A DNA stretch of 64,000 nucleotides from Ignavibacteria bacterium. GTDB taxonomy: Bacteria; Bacteroidota; Ignavibacteria; Tepidaquicellales; Tepidaquicellaceae. Under the pieces are notes generated by a model. That model ran no database searches, was not told the DNA's origin, and worked only from the letters and a program-made list of their open reading frames with translations. Both the position numbers and the translations under genes were made by a program. The DNA is taken from assembly GCA_016704345.1 (NCBI GenBank), contig JADJAH010000001.1, positions 124,001 to 188,000 on the forward strand. The letters run 5' to 3'. Positions 54,363 to 63,768 of the stretch are shown here, piece after piece. Each line of letters starts with the position of its first letter. Positions within the stretch are counted from its first letter, which is position 1.

Positions 54363-56613
54363 TTTTACGATCGTCATCTTCATCGTCTTGCTATAATCAC
54401 CTGCATCCAACTTGTAAAGATACACACCGGCAGCAAGATCAGAAGCATTGAAATCAACTTTATACTCCCCTGTCGAGAGATTGCCGTCAACAAGTTCTGC
54501 AACCTGTTTACCAAGAATATCATAAACTCTTAACGTAGCATAAGTATTATCAGGGATATTAAATCTAATGACAGTTGACGGATTGAACGGATTTGGATAA
54601 TTCTGCATCAGCGCAAAACCATCTGCTAAGTTCGATAAGTTACTAATTGATGTGAGGATCAAATTACCTTCGAACGGATGGAGATTCTTTCCTGTAACAA
54701 CTGCTGTAATCGGAAGATTTTCAGTAACGATGTTCTTGCTGAAAATATAATTTCCAAGACTGTCCGTGTAACCGGAAGTTTTCAAAGTGTCTGTCTGATG
54801 GATCGCAACAAGCGCACCTCTCATATTAACGCCTGATGACTTGATGTTAACTATGTAATCGTTTCCATTTACAGTTGATGTAACACTTACATTTTTAGGT
54901 ACATCCGAAAATGCTTCCTGCGTAGGATCGCCGAGAGTCATGAATTGGTTTATAGTTTCAACAACTGTTCCGTTTCCGTTGAAGTACTGATATGCCTTAA
55001 CTTTTCCGTAGTTAAGCATTGAACCGAAGTCATAAATTCCATGACGGAAATATGCATAGAGCATTTCTCTTCCAATTGTATCAGTAGTATAGAATGCGCA
55101 AAGCTCAGTAGATGCTGCAATATTGGAAGCGGAGTTTCCTCTGCCTCTTTCGATCCATGCTTCTCCAAAGCAATCATTAGTAGTTGAATAATCAAGATCA
55201 GCGTTTGAACAGGCTATAGAAACTATTGACGGTTGTTTCAGACCAAAAGTAAGATTCGGCATGTTTGACATGTTCCATACCGGATCAGCCCATGAGGTGG
55301 AGGACCCATGACCGATGAACCAGATCCAGCTGACTCCCTGATTTATCATACCGGTAATCTGCGATTGAGAAAAGCTGTTGTTCACCATATCTACATTTGT
55401 AAATCCGCCTTCATTCATAAAGACACTTCTCGCAACCTGTCCGTTAACAGGATCTATGCCATCATTGCTGTGAAGAACCATTGCTCTCTTATACCAGTCT
55501 GTTTGCAGCATATTCGGATGCTTCTCATACTGAAGAAGTTTTGAAACTGCGGAATCAAGTTCGGGCAAAGTCTGAACTGAAATTCTTCCAACTACTATGT
55601 CCGGAAGTATGTCGGTTCCTTCGAGACATTGATACGGATGATCAGACTTTCCACCCGTAGCCGTAAACCATGGAAATGTATTCGTTCCGGATGCATCGCC
55701 AACAAGCAAAACGAATTCGGGCCTGTCACTTGAATTATAAATCTGAGTAAGATATGTTTTGACCTGCTCAGAAGTAGGAGAAGGGACTCCGGCTATATCC
55801 GACTTCTTTACGATCGTTGTCTTTATTCCCTTTCTTACTTTCCAATCGGTCAATGGCAATACTCCCTGATACAATTCATCAGCAACAAGCACAAGAAGTT
55901 TCGGTGCTGAAGTGAAATGAGACGGAGCTTCGTAGTTCACAATTAACTCTTTGTAAAGATTTTCAAAACTCCTGGCGACACCTTGTGAAAGGGAGCTAAC
56001 ATTATTTTCATTTGAACTGCCTTCATATACAAGTTCGAAATCAATGAGCGAATATGCCTTGAGTTCACCGGTCAGGGGATTGTACTGAACCGGAGAAATT
56101 GACACAACAGCAATTCTTACATCTCTGAATACTGCAATCTCCCTGACAGATACAATTTCATTTGGAAGAAACTCATTTGTTGAATAATAAGAAGAATTGA
56201 CCGCGGCAGGTTGTTCAATTCCTCTTGTATCTCTCAATGGAGGTGCAGAATAAGGCGCAACTCTGAAGTTTGAATAGACTTCGTAAGCTCTGTTCCTGAT
56301 CACGACTCTGACATTCCTGTTGTTTGGTATTTGCACGAACTTAGTAACAACGGGCAACGATGCTTCGCCCGGATTTCCGAGTGAAACCTGATCTTTGATA
56401 TATACATTACTATACTCTGTTCCTGATTGCGAAAATTTGCTGTGATAAAATCCGGTGAGCTCTGCCGTAATTGAAGTTCTTAGTGAGTTTGAAGAATTCA
56501 CATTGAAGCTGAAACTATTGCCTGGTTTATCACCTGTCTTTACAAAAATTTCTTCCGAGTAACTTATTCCCGAAAAGGATCAGCAATAGTGCAAGTGGCA
56601 GGATCTTGTTCAT
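54360..56613 (-). pseudogene. gingipain-like C25 cysteine protease with T9SS sorting domain, frameshifted in its signal peptide
   Basis: An ATG at 56613 opens a signal peptide (MNKILPLALLLIL), but this frame soon ends. The downstream frame carries SEEIFVKTGDKPGNSF and then 713 residues from a GTG at 56501. Removing one A (T on the minus strand) from the A4 run at 56573-56576 joins them as LILSGISYSEEIF; the total length is one base over a multiple of three. The mature part has a gingipain-like propeptide, then the catalytic His in FIGHGSSTSW (residue 398 of the long frame) and Cys in SIACSNADLD (residue 431). A T9SS type A sorting domain closes it (QNYPNPFNPSTVIRF to MTIVK). Such proteases are exported by the SprA pathway. 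As sequenced, it lacks a usable signal peptide. Confidence 0.88.
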
Positions 56614-56672
56614 GATGGTATGATTGAAATTTGAAGAATGCATTTAATTGGAATTAAGCGAGTCCCGAAGAA

Positions 56673-57161
56673 TCAAGCTTCCTTCGACATTACATCTCTG
56701 AGAAATGTCATCAGATACATATCGATCCTCTCCTGCGCAAATTCATCGATCTCGATCTCATCTATTTTAGTTCTCGGCTCATCTGACTTAACAGAAATTT
56801 TAGCTGTAATCTTTATATTGTCTTTTATAGGACTGAACGAGAACTGAAGGAATGGAGCATTAACACCAAGCGTTATTTTGCTGTGTCCCTTTGGATAGAA
56901 AAGTATCTGGATGAAGATCCTCTTGTTGGGATCCCTGATTACAGCAAGCTCATTAGAGTAGTAGTTGAGTGAGCATCCGGACCGGCCAATCACCATGGAA
57001 ATTTCCTTGATAAGAGGAATGATATGATTTGTTATAAGTGACTTGAATCGCTTAGCGTTCTCTGTATCAAGGATTTCAATTAATTTTTCCTGCTCAGCTT
57101 TATTTCGTTCCAGTACAATATCTGTGAGGCCTTCCAGCTCCCTCCGCATGTCTTGATGCAT
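56673..57161 (-). CDS. hypothetical protein
   Basis: I do not recognise this 162-residue protein. Residues 1-45 look helical and charged (RRELEGLTDIVLERNKAEQEK), perhaps a coiled coil, and the rest alternates beta-strands with a conserved-looking LNYYSNELAVIRDPNKRIF and IEIDEFAQERIDMYLM end. There is no signal peptide or membrane segment. It follows the MutS-like gene by 60 bases on the same strand, so they may be cotranscribed. Confidence 0.7.
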   Translation of the reverse strand: MHQDMRRELEGLTDIVLERNKAEQEKLIEILDTENAKRFKSLITNHIIPLIKEISMVIGRSGCSLNYYSNELAVIRDPNKRIFIQILFYPKGHSKITLGVNAPFLQFSFSPIKDNIKITAKISVKSDEPRTKIDEIEIDEFAQERIDMYLMTFLRDVMSKEA

Positions 57162-57221
57162 CTGCTTCTTTAATTATTTGTTTGTAAATTTACACTTATT
57201 ATTTGAAATTTTAAATATGAT

Positions 57222-59048
57222 TTAATCATCGACAGGCAGCCTGTTTAATCTCATGATCTCCAGTGCGTTTGTAGTAGGACAAGGTCCCGGATGAATTTTG
57301 TATTCAAATGTCATAAAACCTTCTGAAATGTTCTCCCGGAAATGATAGTTCTTTACAGACTTAACTGAATCTGATAATCCAACAAGTTCAAGATCATGAG
57401 TTGTAACAAATCCCGTACAATTCATAGATGCTATCTTCTTGAGGAATGACATACTTCCCTTCAACCTTTCGCGGTTGTTGGTGCCTTTAAATATCTCGTC
57501 AATGAAAAACAGTACTTTCGGACCTTCATGCATTTCAAGAATATCTATCAACATTCTTAGCCTCTTGACTTCCGCATAAAAGTATGAAATGCCGTCGAAA
57601 ACAGAATCGCTTACCCTGATGCATGTAAACATAGTAAACGGAGAAACTTTGATCTGTTTACATGCCGACGGAGCTCCCGCGTATGCGAGGCATAGATTGA
57701 TCCCGACAGTCCTTAAGAATGTACTTTTGCCGGACATATTCGATCCCGTAATTATCACAATTTCATTTTCTAAATTGAATGAGAAATTATTTGATCTCCT
57801 CTCGTTCACTTTCATTAAAGGGTGTGAAAGTCCTTTTGCTGCAAGAGTATTTGTTCCATTCTCATCTAATTCGGCATACGAATAATCCGGATTCAGGTCT
57901 GCAAAGTTAGCCAACGCAATCAGACATTCAAGCTCATTCAGTTCCGATAGCCAACTTCCGATCTTTGTGCTGATGATAATGGCTGTTCTTTCAAATGATC
58001 TTTGAACCAGGAAATCATACGGGAATGCAATGTTAAGCATGACTCTTAATATTGAATTCTCCCTGTATGATGCTGCAGTAGAAATTTTCCTGAGCTTTGT
58101 GAAACTTAAATGCAGCTCGCTTTCTTGTGAGAAGAATTCCGGATATTTATTCATCAATATCGAATCCTTAGGCAAATGCGATTTTGCCAATACCGTGATC
58201 ATCGAATCTAATTTTGATATGTGCGGTTCAATATCGTTTACTTTCTCAAGTGACTTTCCAACCTTTCCCGCAAATGCAAAATACAAAAGTAGATTTGCCA
58301 GAAGTATTGTTATGATCGGTCCTTCGTAAATACCAAGTGCCAGAAGGATCACAAACACGAACAGTAATGATACTAAAAAGATAGAAAGCGCAATTACAAA
58401 AACCGGTGTCGTGTATGAATAGTCATTATCAAATGCAGAAACTGTTTTAGCACAATCAAGTTTTTTTCGAGATGACAATCTCGCCCTTAGCAAGAATCTG
58501 CTGCGCATCCTTTTCATTGCAGACAATTCTCTTACAAGCGCCTGACTTTCTTTCAAAATACTTATACCTGGAAAATCTCCATGCAGTTTCTTTCGAAGCA
58601 GTACTGAACCCTCAACAGATACCGTATTGTCAATTATGCAGTGAAGTGACCTGTTACCATAGAGATCCAAATCTCTTTCTATAAAATCTAACCCTTCAGC
58701 TTCTTCAGAATGATAACCCGGCAGCTTCTCCCAGTCGATATCAATCCTTGCTAAATTCTCTTCCTGAATCTTTATATAATAGGAGAGCCTTCTTATTCCT
58801 GCCAAAAGTTTATTGTGATAGTGTACGATTATTCCAAATACAAAGAGCGATACTGCAAGTACGATCCAGCCAATGCTCGCGGATACGGTGAATGAATATA
58901 TTGTTACAATCATTGCAGCGATAAATACTGCGAGCCGAATAGCAGAAAATTTATTGTTTCGTCCCGCATAAAAAGTACGACGCTTGTTAGCAGTGGCAAT
59001 TAATCCGGCAAGTTCCCTTCCGGTTACTTCGTAAGAAATGTCATTCAT
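57222..59048 (-). CDS. membrane-tethered MutS-like ATPase
   Basis: In this 608-residue protein, the N-terminal half carries four hydrophobic segments (about 36-52, 60-76, 215-240, 243-260). The C-terminal half is a MutS-type ATPase: Walker A GSNMSGKST at 435-443, the SVFDGISYFYAEVKR block, Walker B VLFFIDEIFKGTNN with Asp517-Glu518, and TTHD. The MutS core lever region lies between. The mismatch-recognition domain I, with its Phe-x-Glu, is absent, and no Smr domain is present. It is therefore not a normal mismatch repair MutS; similar membrane MutS homologues exist in Bacteroidota but their role is unclear. The upstream gene is divergent. Confidence 0.85.
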   Translation of the reverse strand: MNDISYEVTGRELAGLIATANKRRTFYAGRNNKFSAIRLAVFIAAMIVTIYSFTVSASIGWIVLAVSLFVFGIIVHYHNKLLAGIRRLSYYIKIQEENLARIDIDWEKLPGYHSEEAEGLDFIERDLDLYGNRSLHCIIDNTVSVEGSVLLRKKLHGDFPGISILKESQALVRELSAMKRMRSRFLLRARLSSRKKLDCAKTVSAFDNDYSYTTPVFVIALSIFLVSLLFVFVILLALGIYEGPIITILLANLLLYFAFAGKVGKSLEKVNDIEPHISKLDSMITVLAKSHLPKDSILMNKYPEFFSQESELHLSFTKLRKISTAASYRENSILRVMLNIAFPYDFLVQRSFERTAIIISTKIGSWLSELNELECLIALANFADLNPDYSYAELDENGTNTLAAKGLSHPLMKVNERRSNNFSFNLENEIVIITGSNMSGKSTFLRTVGINLCLAYAGAPSACKQIKVSPFTMFTCIRVSDSVFDGISYFYAEVKRLRMLIDILEMHEGPKVLFFIDEIFKGTNNRERLKGSMSFLKKIASMNCTGFVTTHDLELVGLSDSVKSVKNYHFRENISEGFMTFEYKIHPGPCPTTNALEIMRLNRLPVDD

Positions 59049-59133
59049 GATTCTTTTAACTTAATTAACATGCCATTAAAAAAAGCATAGACTTTTGAGC
59101 CTTAACTCTAAAATGTTTTTGATAACTTAATAT

Positions 59134-60315
59134 GTGACCAAGACAGATATTATCATAATCGGAGCCGGCGCCGCGGGGCTAATGTGCGCATTGACAGCAG
59201 GACAGCATGGACGCAAAGTAATTATTCTCGAGCATGCCGAGAAACCGGGCAAGAAAATTCTGATCTCCGGTGGCGGCAGATGCAACTTCACAAACGTTTA
59301 TGCATCTCATGAAAATTTCATATCCGATAATCCTCACTTCTGCAAATCCGCATTAGCAGGATATACTCCCGATGACTTCATTCAACTTGTAACTAAACAC
59401 GGCATCAAATTTCACGAGAAGAAGCTTGGGCAGCTATTCTGCGACAGCAGCGCCAGGCAGATTGTTGATATGTTATTGAAAGAGTGCGGCAACTCCGACG
59501 TGAAATTAAACAGCAGCGAAAGAGTTGTTTCAATCTCCAAAGATGAAAACTTTTTGATCACAACAAATAAGGATCACTATTCCTCAGAGTCGGTTGTAAT
59601 TGCTTCGGGGGGAGTGTCAATTCCGAAAATGGGAGCAACCGGATTTGGATATGATATTGCACGACAGTTCGGTCACAGAATCACAGCCACGAAACCGGGT
59701 CTTGTTCCGTTTTTACTTCCGGAGAAAGAACGCAAGAGGTTTTCCGAGATAAGCGGAGTGTCAGCCGATACTGTTGTAGCAGTTGGTAAAATGTCCTTCC
59801 GTGAAAACACACTGTTTACACACAGAGGATTGAGCGGTCCCGCAATGCTACAGGCATCATCATATTGGAGCGAAGGCATGGTGTTGAGAGTTAATTTTCT
59901 TCCGGATATGGATCTGACAAATATATTGGAAAAGAATAGATCATCAAAGATCACGCTTGGTAATTTTCTATCGGGAATGTTGCCTCAAAGATTTGTCTCT
60001 GTAATTGTTCCCGAGAACATTGCAGCTAAAGCGTTGAACCAAATCTCAAATGCCGAGCTTAAGGAGATTGCATTAATATTACATGACTACAATTTCTATC
60101 CATCGGGAACAGAAGGATATGACAAAGCTGAAGTAACATGCGGAGGTGTGGATACAAGAGAACTGTCATCAAAGACAATGGAGTCGACAAAAGTGAAAGG
60201 ATTGTTTTTCATCGGCGAGGTTGTTGATGTAACCGGATGGCTTGGCGGATATAACTTTCAGTGGGCGTGGGCATCGGGATATGCAGCGGGGAGAGGGATA
60301 GGAATTAAGAATTAG
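59134..60315 (+). CDS. NAD(P)/FAD-dependent oxidoreductase (BaiN/HI0933-like)
   Basis: A 393-residue flavoprotein. IIIGAGAAGLMCALTAGQHG is the FAD-binding Rossmann motif, KILISGGGRCNFTN the HI0933-family hallmark, THRGLSGPAMLQAS a central block, and GGYNFQWAWASGYAAGRG the C-terminal FAD contact. The reaction of most members is uncertain. The start is a GTG, because the nearby ATG is in another frame. Its last codons and stop fall inside a heptad repeat array. Confidence 0.92.
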   Translation: MTKTDIIIIGAGAAGLMCALTAGQHGRKVIILEHAEKPGKKILISGGGRCNFTNVYASHENFISDNPHFCKSALAGYTPDDFIQLVTKHGIKFHEKKLGQLFCDSSARQIVDMLLKECGNSDVKLNSSERVVSISKDENFLITTNKDHYSSESVVIASGGVSIPKMGATGFGYDIARQFGHRITATKPGLVPFLLPEKERKRFSEISGVSADTVVAVGKMSFRENTLFTHRGLSGPAMLQASSYWSEGMVLRVNFLPDMDLTNILEKNRSSKITLGNFLSGMLPQRFVSVIVPENIAAKALNQISNAELKEIALILHDYNFYPSGTEGYDKAEVTCGGVDTRELSSKTMESTKVKGLFFIGEVVDVTGWLGGYNFQWAWASGYAAGRGIGIKN

Positions 60316-60397
60316 GAATTAGGAATTAAGAATTAAGGGTTACGAATTATCAATTAAGAATTCCTAATTCCTAATTCCTAATTCCTAATTCCCAATT
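60301..60397. repeat. palindromic 7-bp satellite (GGAATTA/TAATTCC) between convergent genes, likely hairpin terminator
   Basis: The left arm repeats GGAATTA or GAATTAA units (60301-60337), and the right arm repeats CTAATTC units (60357-60393), which are their reverse complement. The two arms can pair over about 30 bases around a loop of about 20 bases. The array contains the TAG stop of the FAD oxidoreductase and the TAG stop of the convergent trhO gene. It may form a bidirectional terminator or a structured 3' end for both. Confidence 0.85.
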
Positions 60398-61338
60398 GTC
60401 CCTGCTCCTTCCGGCAAAAACTTCCTGTACTTCTCAATCTTCCATTCATGATCTGCGGCTTCTTCGCATTCTTTCGAGCATGAGCGCTTGTGAGTGATCT
60501 CGCATTCTTCGCAACAAATAAATTGGAAGTGGCAGCTTAGATGTGCACAATTTACATACCTGTCATGAGGCTTGCCGCAATGATAGCATTTACCGACAAG
60601 TTTATAACCCTCTGCAAAATTTACATCAACGGAAATCCTTTCATCAAACACATAACACTTTCCTTCAAACATTGAACCGCGTGTAGATGGATCCTTTGAG
60701 TAATTAATTATTCCTCCCTTAAGTTGGCTCACATCATCAATCCCTTCATTGATCAGCACTGCTGTAAACTTTTCGCATCTAATGCCGCCTGTGCAATAAG
60801 TCAGTACTCTTTTTCCTTTCATCATATCCGCATTACGCCTGACCCAATCCGGAAATTCCTTGAAGGTTCTGACATCGGGTCTTACTGCATTTCTGAAGTG
60901 ACCGAGATCGGATTCATAATCGGTCCTTGCATCAATAATGATAGTGTTCTCTTTATGCATCGCATTGAGGAACTCTTCCGGTATCAAATACTTCCCTGTT
61001 AGTTTATTGGGATCTAGTTCATAGCCTGCATTAAGTGTAACAATTTCTTCTCGTGCTCTCACATACATTTTCTTGAAGGCGTGTCCTTCGGCTTCATCGA
61101 TCTTAAACTCCATATCGGTAAATCTCGGATCCATTCTCATTGCCGAGATGTATGAATTAGTCTGTGCAACAGTTCCCGAAATAGTCCCATTAATCCCCTC
61201 TTTGGCAACAAGTATTCGTCCTTTAATTTCAAGCGCGTGACAGAAATTCAAATGCAGTCTGGCGTAGTCTTCAGGATTGTCTATATTAACAAACTTATAA
61301 TAGAGAAGGATTCGGTATAGCTTTGTTGAGTTATTCAT
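60385..61338 (-). CDS. trhO: tRNA uridine-34 hydroxylase, rhodanese family (TrhO/YceA)
   Basis: In this 317-residue protein the N-terminal domain has VAKEGINGTISGT, and the rhodanese domain has IIDARTDYESDLGHF and the active Cys in LTYCTGGIRCEKF. A C-terminal cysteine-rich segment (YHCGKPHDR and CCEECE) probably binds zinc. TrhO makes 5-hydroxyuridine at position 34 of several tRNAs. Its TAG stop lies in the heptad repeat, so the last residues (GTIGN) may have been altered by repeat insertion. Confidence 0.92.
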   Translation of the reverse strand: MNNSTKLYRILLYYKFVNIDNPEDYARLHLNFCHALEIKGRILVAKEGINGTISGTVAQTNSYISAMRMDPRFTDMEFKIDEAEGHAFKKMYVRAREEIVTLNAGYELDPNKLTGKYLIPEEFLNAMHKENTIIIDARTDYESDLGHFRNAVRPDVRTFKEFPDWVRRNADMMKGKRVLTYCTGGIRCEKFTAVLINEGIDDVSQLKGGIINYSKDPSTRGSMFEGKCYVFDERISVDVNFAEGYKLVGKCYHCGKPHDRYVNCAHLSCHFQFICCEECEITHKRSCSKECEEAADHEWKIEKYRKFLPEGAGTIGN

Positions 61339-61548
61339 GACAGCAAATTAATCCGCTGATTACAAGCTTTCAATACCAAAGACTTTGATGATCTTTTATA
61401 GTTGCTACACTAAAGAATCAATGTGAGTTGCTGATCAATTATCTTGGCAGGCAGGGAAAATGATTTTTTAGTTTTTTCTTTAATACATAACTTCAAAATA
61501 AATTTCGCACATTAACACCTGCAATTATAAATCTTAAATACCAGACAA

Positions 61549-62025
61549 ATGAACTATGATCAAAAGGATTTTGATGATGTGATCCGCGAAACTTCTTTCG
61601 ACATCATTCGAGAAATATCACCTGATGAAACGGGAATGTTTGATGAGGCTTACAAAATTTCAATTTCCGGAAATGCGGCAAAAGGCAATGGAGATAACAT
61701 GCTTGGCTTCGGTGTTGATGCACTTTCATATCTCACAACACCGGCTGTTGTAGGCATGGTCAGTTCAGTTGCCGGATTCCTTTTCAGCGAGCTGGTGAAA
61801 TCGCTTAAAGATGAATCCACGGTTATTATTAAAGCTAAGATCAAGAAACTTTTTAAGAAGGATAGGGCAGATGAAAAAGTAAGCCTTCCGGTTTTTACTA
61901 AGGAACAGTTTGCTTCATTGAAACAGATCGCATTCGATTCTGCAAAGAAGAATGGCGCTGATGATGCACTTGCCGAGAAAATGTCTCTGACTTTGATTGG
62001 TACTATGAACCTCCCACAAATATGA
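61549..62025 (+). CDS. hypothetical protein, partner of the downstream M48 protease
   Basis: I do not recognise this 158-residue protein. The N-terminal 50 residues are acidic (DDVIRETSFDIIREIS). Residues about 60-85 form one hydrophobic stretch (ALSYLTTPAVVGMVSSVAGF) that could be a membrane or amphipathic helix, and the remainder is basic and helical (IIKAKIKKLFKK). No signal peptide is seen. The next gene begins five bases after its stop on the same strand and encodes an M48 membrane protease, so the two probably act together. Confidence 0.7.
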   Translation: MNYDQKDFDDVIRETSFDIIREISPDETGMFDEAYKISISGNAAKGNGDNMLGFGVDALSYLTTPAVVGMVSSVAGFLFSELVKSLKDESTVIIKAKIKKLFKKDRADEKVSLPVFTKEQFASLKQIAFDSAKKNGADDALAEKMSLTLIGTMNLPQI

Positions 62026-62030
62026 TGTAA

Positions 62031-63671
62031 ATGAATCAGTCAAAAGGAATAACATCATCCACAGTTTTTTGCTTTCCGTCCGAGACTACTGTTTCTTTCA
62101 TCATATTAATAATTGCGGCGTTGTGTGTTGCCGTAAATATTGGTCAGAATATTGAACGCACAATAAATATAATTGAGAAACCCGGTGAAGAAACAAGTTC
62201 TCCGCTTTTTCCGGGCACACAAAACAACGATGAAAGCATTAGTGGATTTGGTTCTCGGCAAGGTTCACTCCTCTCATATGCAAAGCCGCTGGTGGTTCCG
62301 CTGATATCTGCGCTACTGTTGTTTGCAGTCGCAACTATGATATTCATAAGGTATCCTAATTATCTCAAGACCAGATCAATTTACAATCAAATTGATTCCG
62401 AGAAGCTCTATGCATTTCATCAGTATGTTCAGAATGTCTCGTCCTCATTATTAAAGAAACCGCCGGAAGTTTTGATAACGAATTCAATGATGACCGCAAA
62501 TGCACAGGCATTTGGAACAGGAATAAAGAATTTCCTTAAACTCGACGGAGGACTTCGCCTTCTGCAAATGAAATCAAAGAGAATGTTCGATGCGATTATT
62601 CATCATGAGCTTGGTCACATCATTAACAAAGACGTTGCAAAGACTTATTTCTCGGTTTCCATCTGGTATGCTGTTATCGGCATCTTTGCATTGCCCCTGT
62701 TAGGCCTGCTTTTAGTTGTATTCTATCAGGGTGTAATTCTGAAGTTATCCGGAAGAGGAATTAATGTTGTTGTTATAAGTGAAATTATCTTAAACAATTT
62801 GCCGCAGCTACTCAAAGCATTTGCACAGATGATTTTGCTTTTTGGAACTGTCATTTTTTTCAGAAACAGTGTTTTACAATTCCGGGAATATTTTGCAGAC
62901 CTCAGGGCAGAAACCTTCGGTTACAAAGATGAACTTCTTAACATTTTATCAAAGGTCCGTGAGAAGAAGAGATCTTTGCTTGACAGAATTAAATCTTATC
63001 ATCCGACTTCTGCCGAACGAACTTCCATTTTACTAGATCCTTCAAGACTATTTTCTATTTCTCTATCAATGTGTTTCTTCACAGGTGTGCTTCAATCACT
63101 CATAGTGAACGGATTGTTGTTCCCGCTGCTGAACTTCGGATATCTTATATCAGTTCTGACAACACCCGGTTTGGATCTGGGCAACATAGGCTTTACAAGA
63201 TTTATGATATATGTAAGTTTTATCATTCCGTTTCTGATAATTCTTCTAACATCACCGCTGTTAGCCTTACCTGTTTCAGGCAGTATAGGACTGCAAAGCA
63301 TAAAGAGGTCTTATTCAAATTCCATTTCTAATACCGCCTCCGGCTTTGCAACAAAGGATTTTCTACTTGTGCCTTTGCTTTTCATTGCGGGTAATGAGAT
63401 TGGTTATTTGTTTATACCAATTTCGAATCTAGCGCCGGACAGTGTTTCAAAATTCCTGCTGATTCTTCTATCTCATATAATCACTTTCTCATCAATAATA
63501 GTCATCATGATAGCATCGTCTTTTGCTGGGAGGAAAATATCTAAAATGGATCCGATTTGTAAAACTTTCCGGAGAACGATCTACAGATATCTTACTGCCG
63601 AGACAATTTTCATTGCATTCGTAATGATTGTAACAGTATTTGTGCGGCTGATGATTTTACAGAACTTCTGA
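62031..63671 (+). CDS. M48 family membrane metalloprotease
   Basis: A 546-residue protein with hydrophobic segments near 23-40, 88-107, 208-238 and 262-280 and several in the C-terminal part. The zinc site HELGH is at 192-196, with the third ligand Glu286 in REYFAD, the HtpX/Ste24-type M48 arrangement that places the active site on the cytoplasmic side. The C-terminal membrane domain of about 200 residues is longer than in HtpX. Substrates are unknown. The small partner gene and the compact spacing suggest a dedicated two-gene unit. Confidence 0.88.
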   Translation: MNQSKGITSSTVFCFPSETTVSFIILIIAALCVAVNIGQNIERTINIIEKPGEETSSPLFPGTQNNDESISGFGSRQGSLLSYAKPLVVPLISALLLFAVATMIFIRYPNYLKTRSIYNQIDSEKLYAFHQYVQNVSSSLLKKPPEVLITNSMMTANAQAFGTGIKNFLKLDGGLRLLQMKSKRMFDAIIHHELGHIINKDVAKTYFSVSIWYAVIGIFALPLLGLLLVVFYQGVILKLSGRGINVVVISEIILNNLPQLLKAFAQMILLFGTVIFFRNSVLQFREYFADLRAETFGYKDELLNILSKVREKKRSLLDRIKSYHPTSAERTSILLDPSRLFSISLSMCFFTGVLQSLIVNGLLFPLLNFGYLISVLTTPGLDLGNIGFTRFMIYVSFIIPFLIILLTSPLLALPVSGSIGLQSIKRSYSNSISNTASGFATKDFLLVPLLFIAGNEIGYLFIPISNLAPDSVSKFLLILLSHIITFSSIIVIMIASSFAGRKISKMDPICKTFRRTIYRYLTAETIFIAFVMIVTVFVRLMILQNF

Positions 63672-63768
63672 ACTCCTTTTTCGTAAGCATTGGATAATTC
63701 AACTTTGTGTTACTATATGTCTTTAGAAGTTAGTTGCGGTAGAGGTTCAATCATTCTTTCAAGTGATC

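Noticed and set aside
54218..54451. Open frame across the second satellite
   Set aside because: Same low-complexity repeat translation, antisense to the end of the protease gene.
61549..63671. Classical toxin-antitoxin module
   Set aside because: The second gene is a large multi-pass M48 protease, the first lacks a DNA-binding or toxin fold, and no overlap or autoregulatory palindrome was seen.
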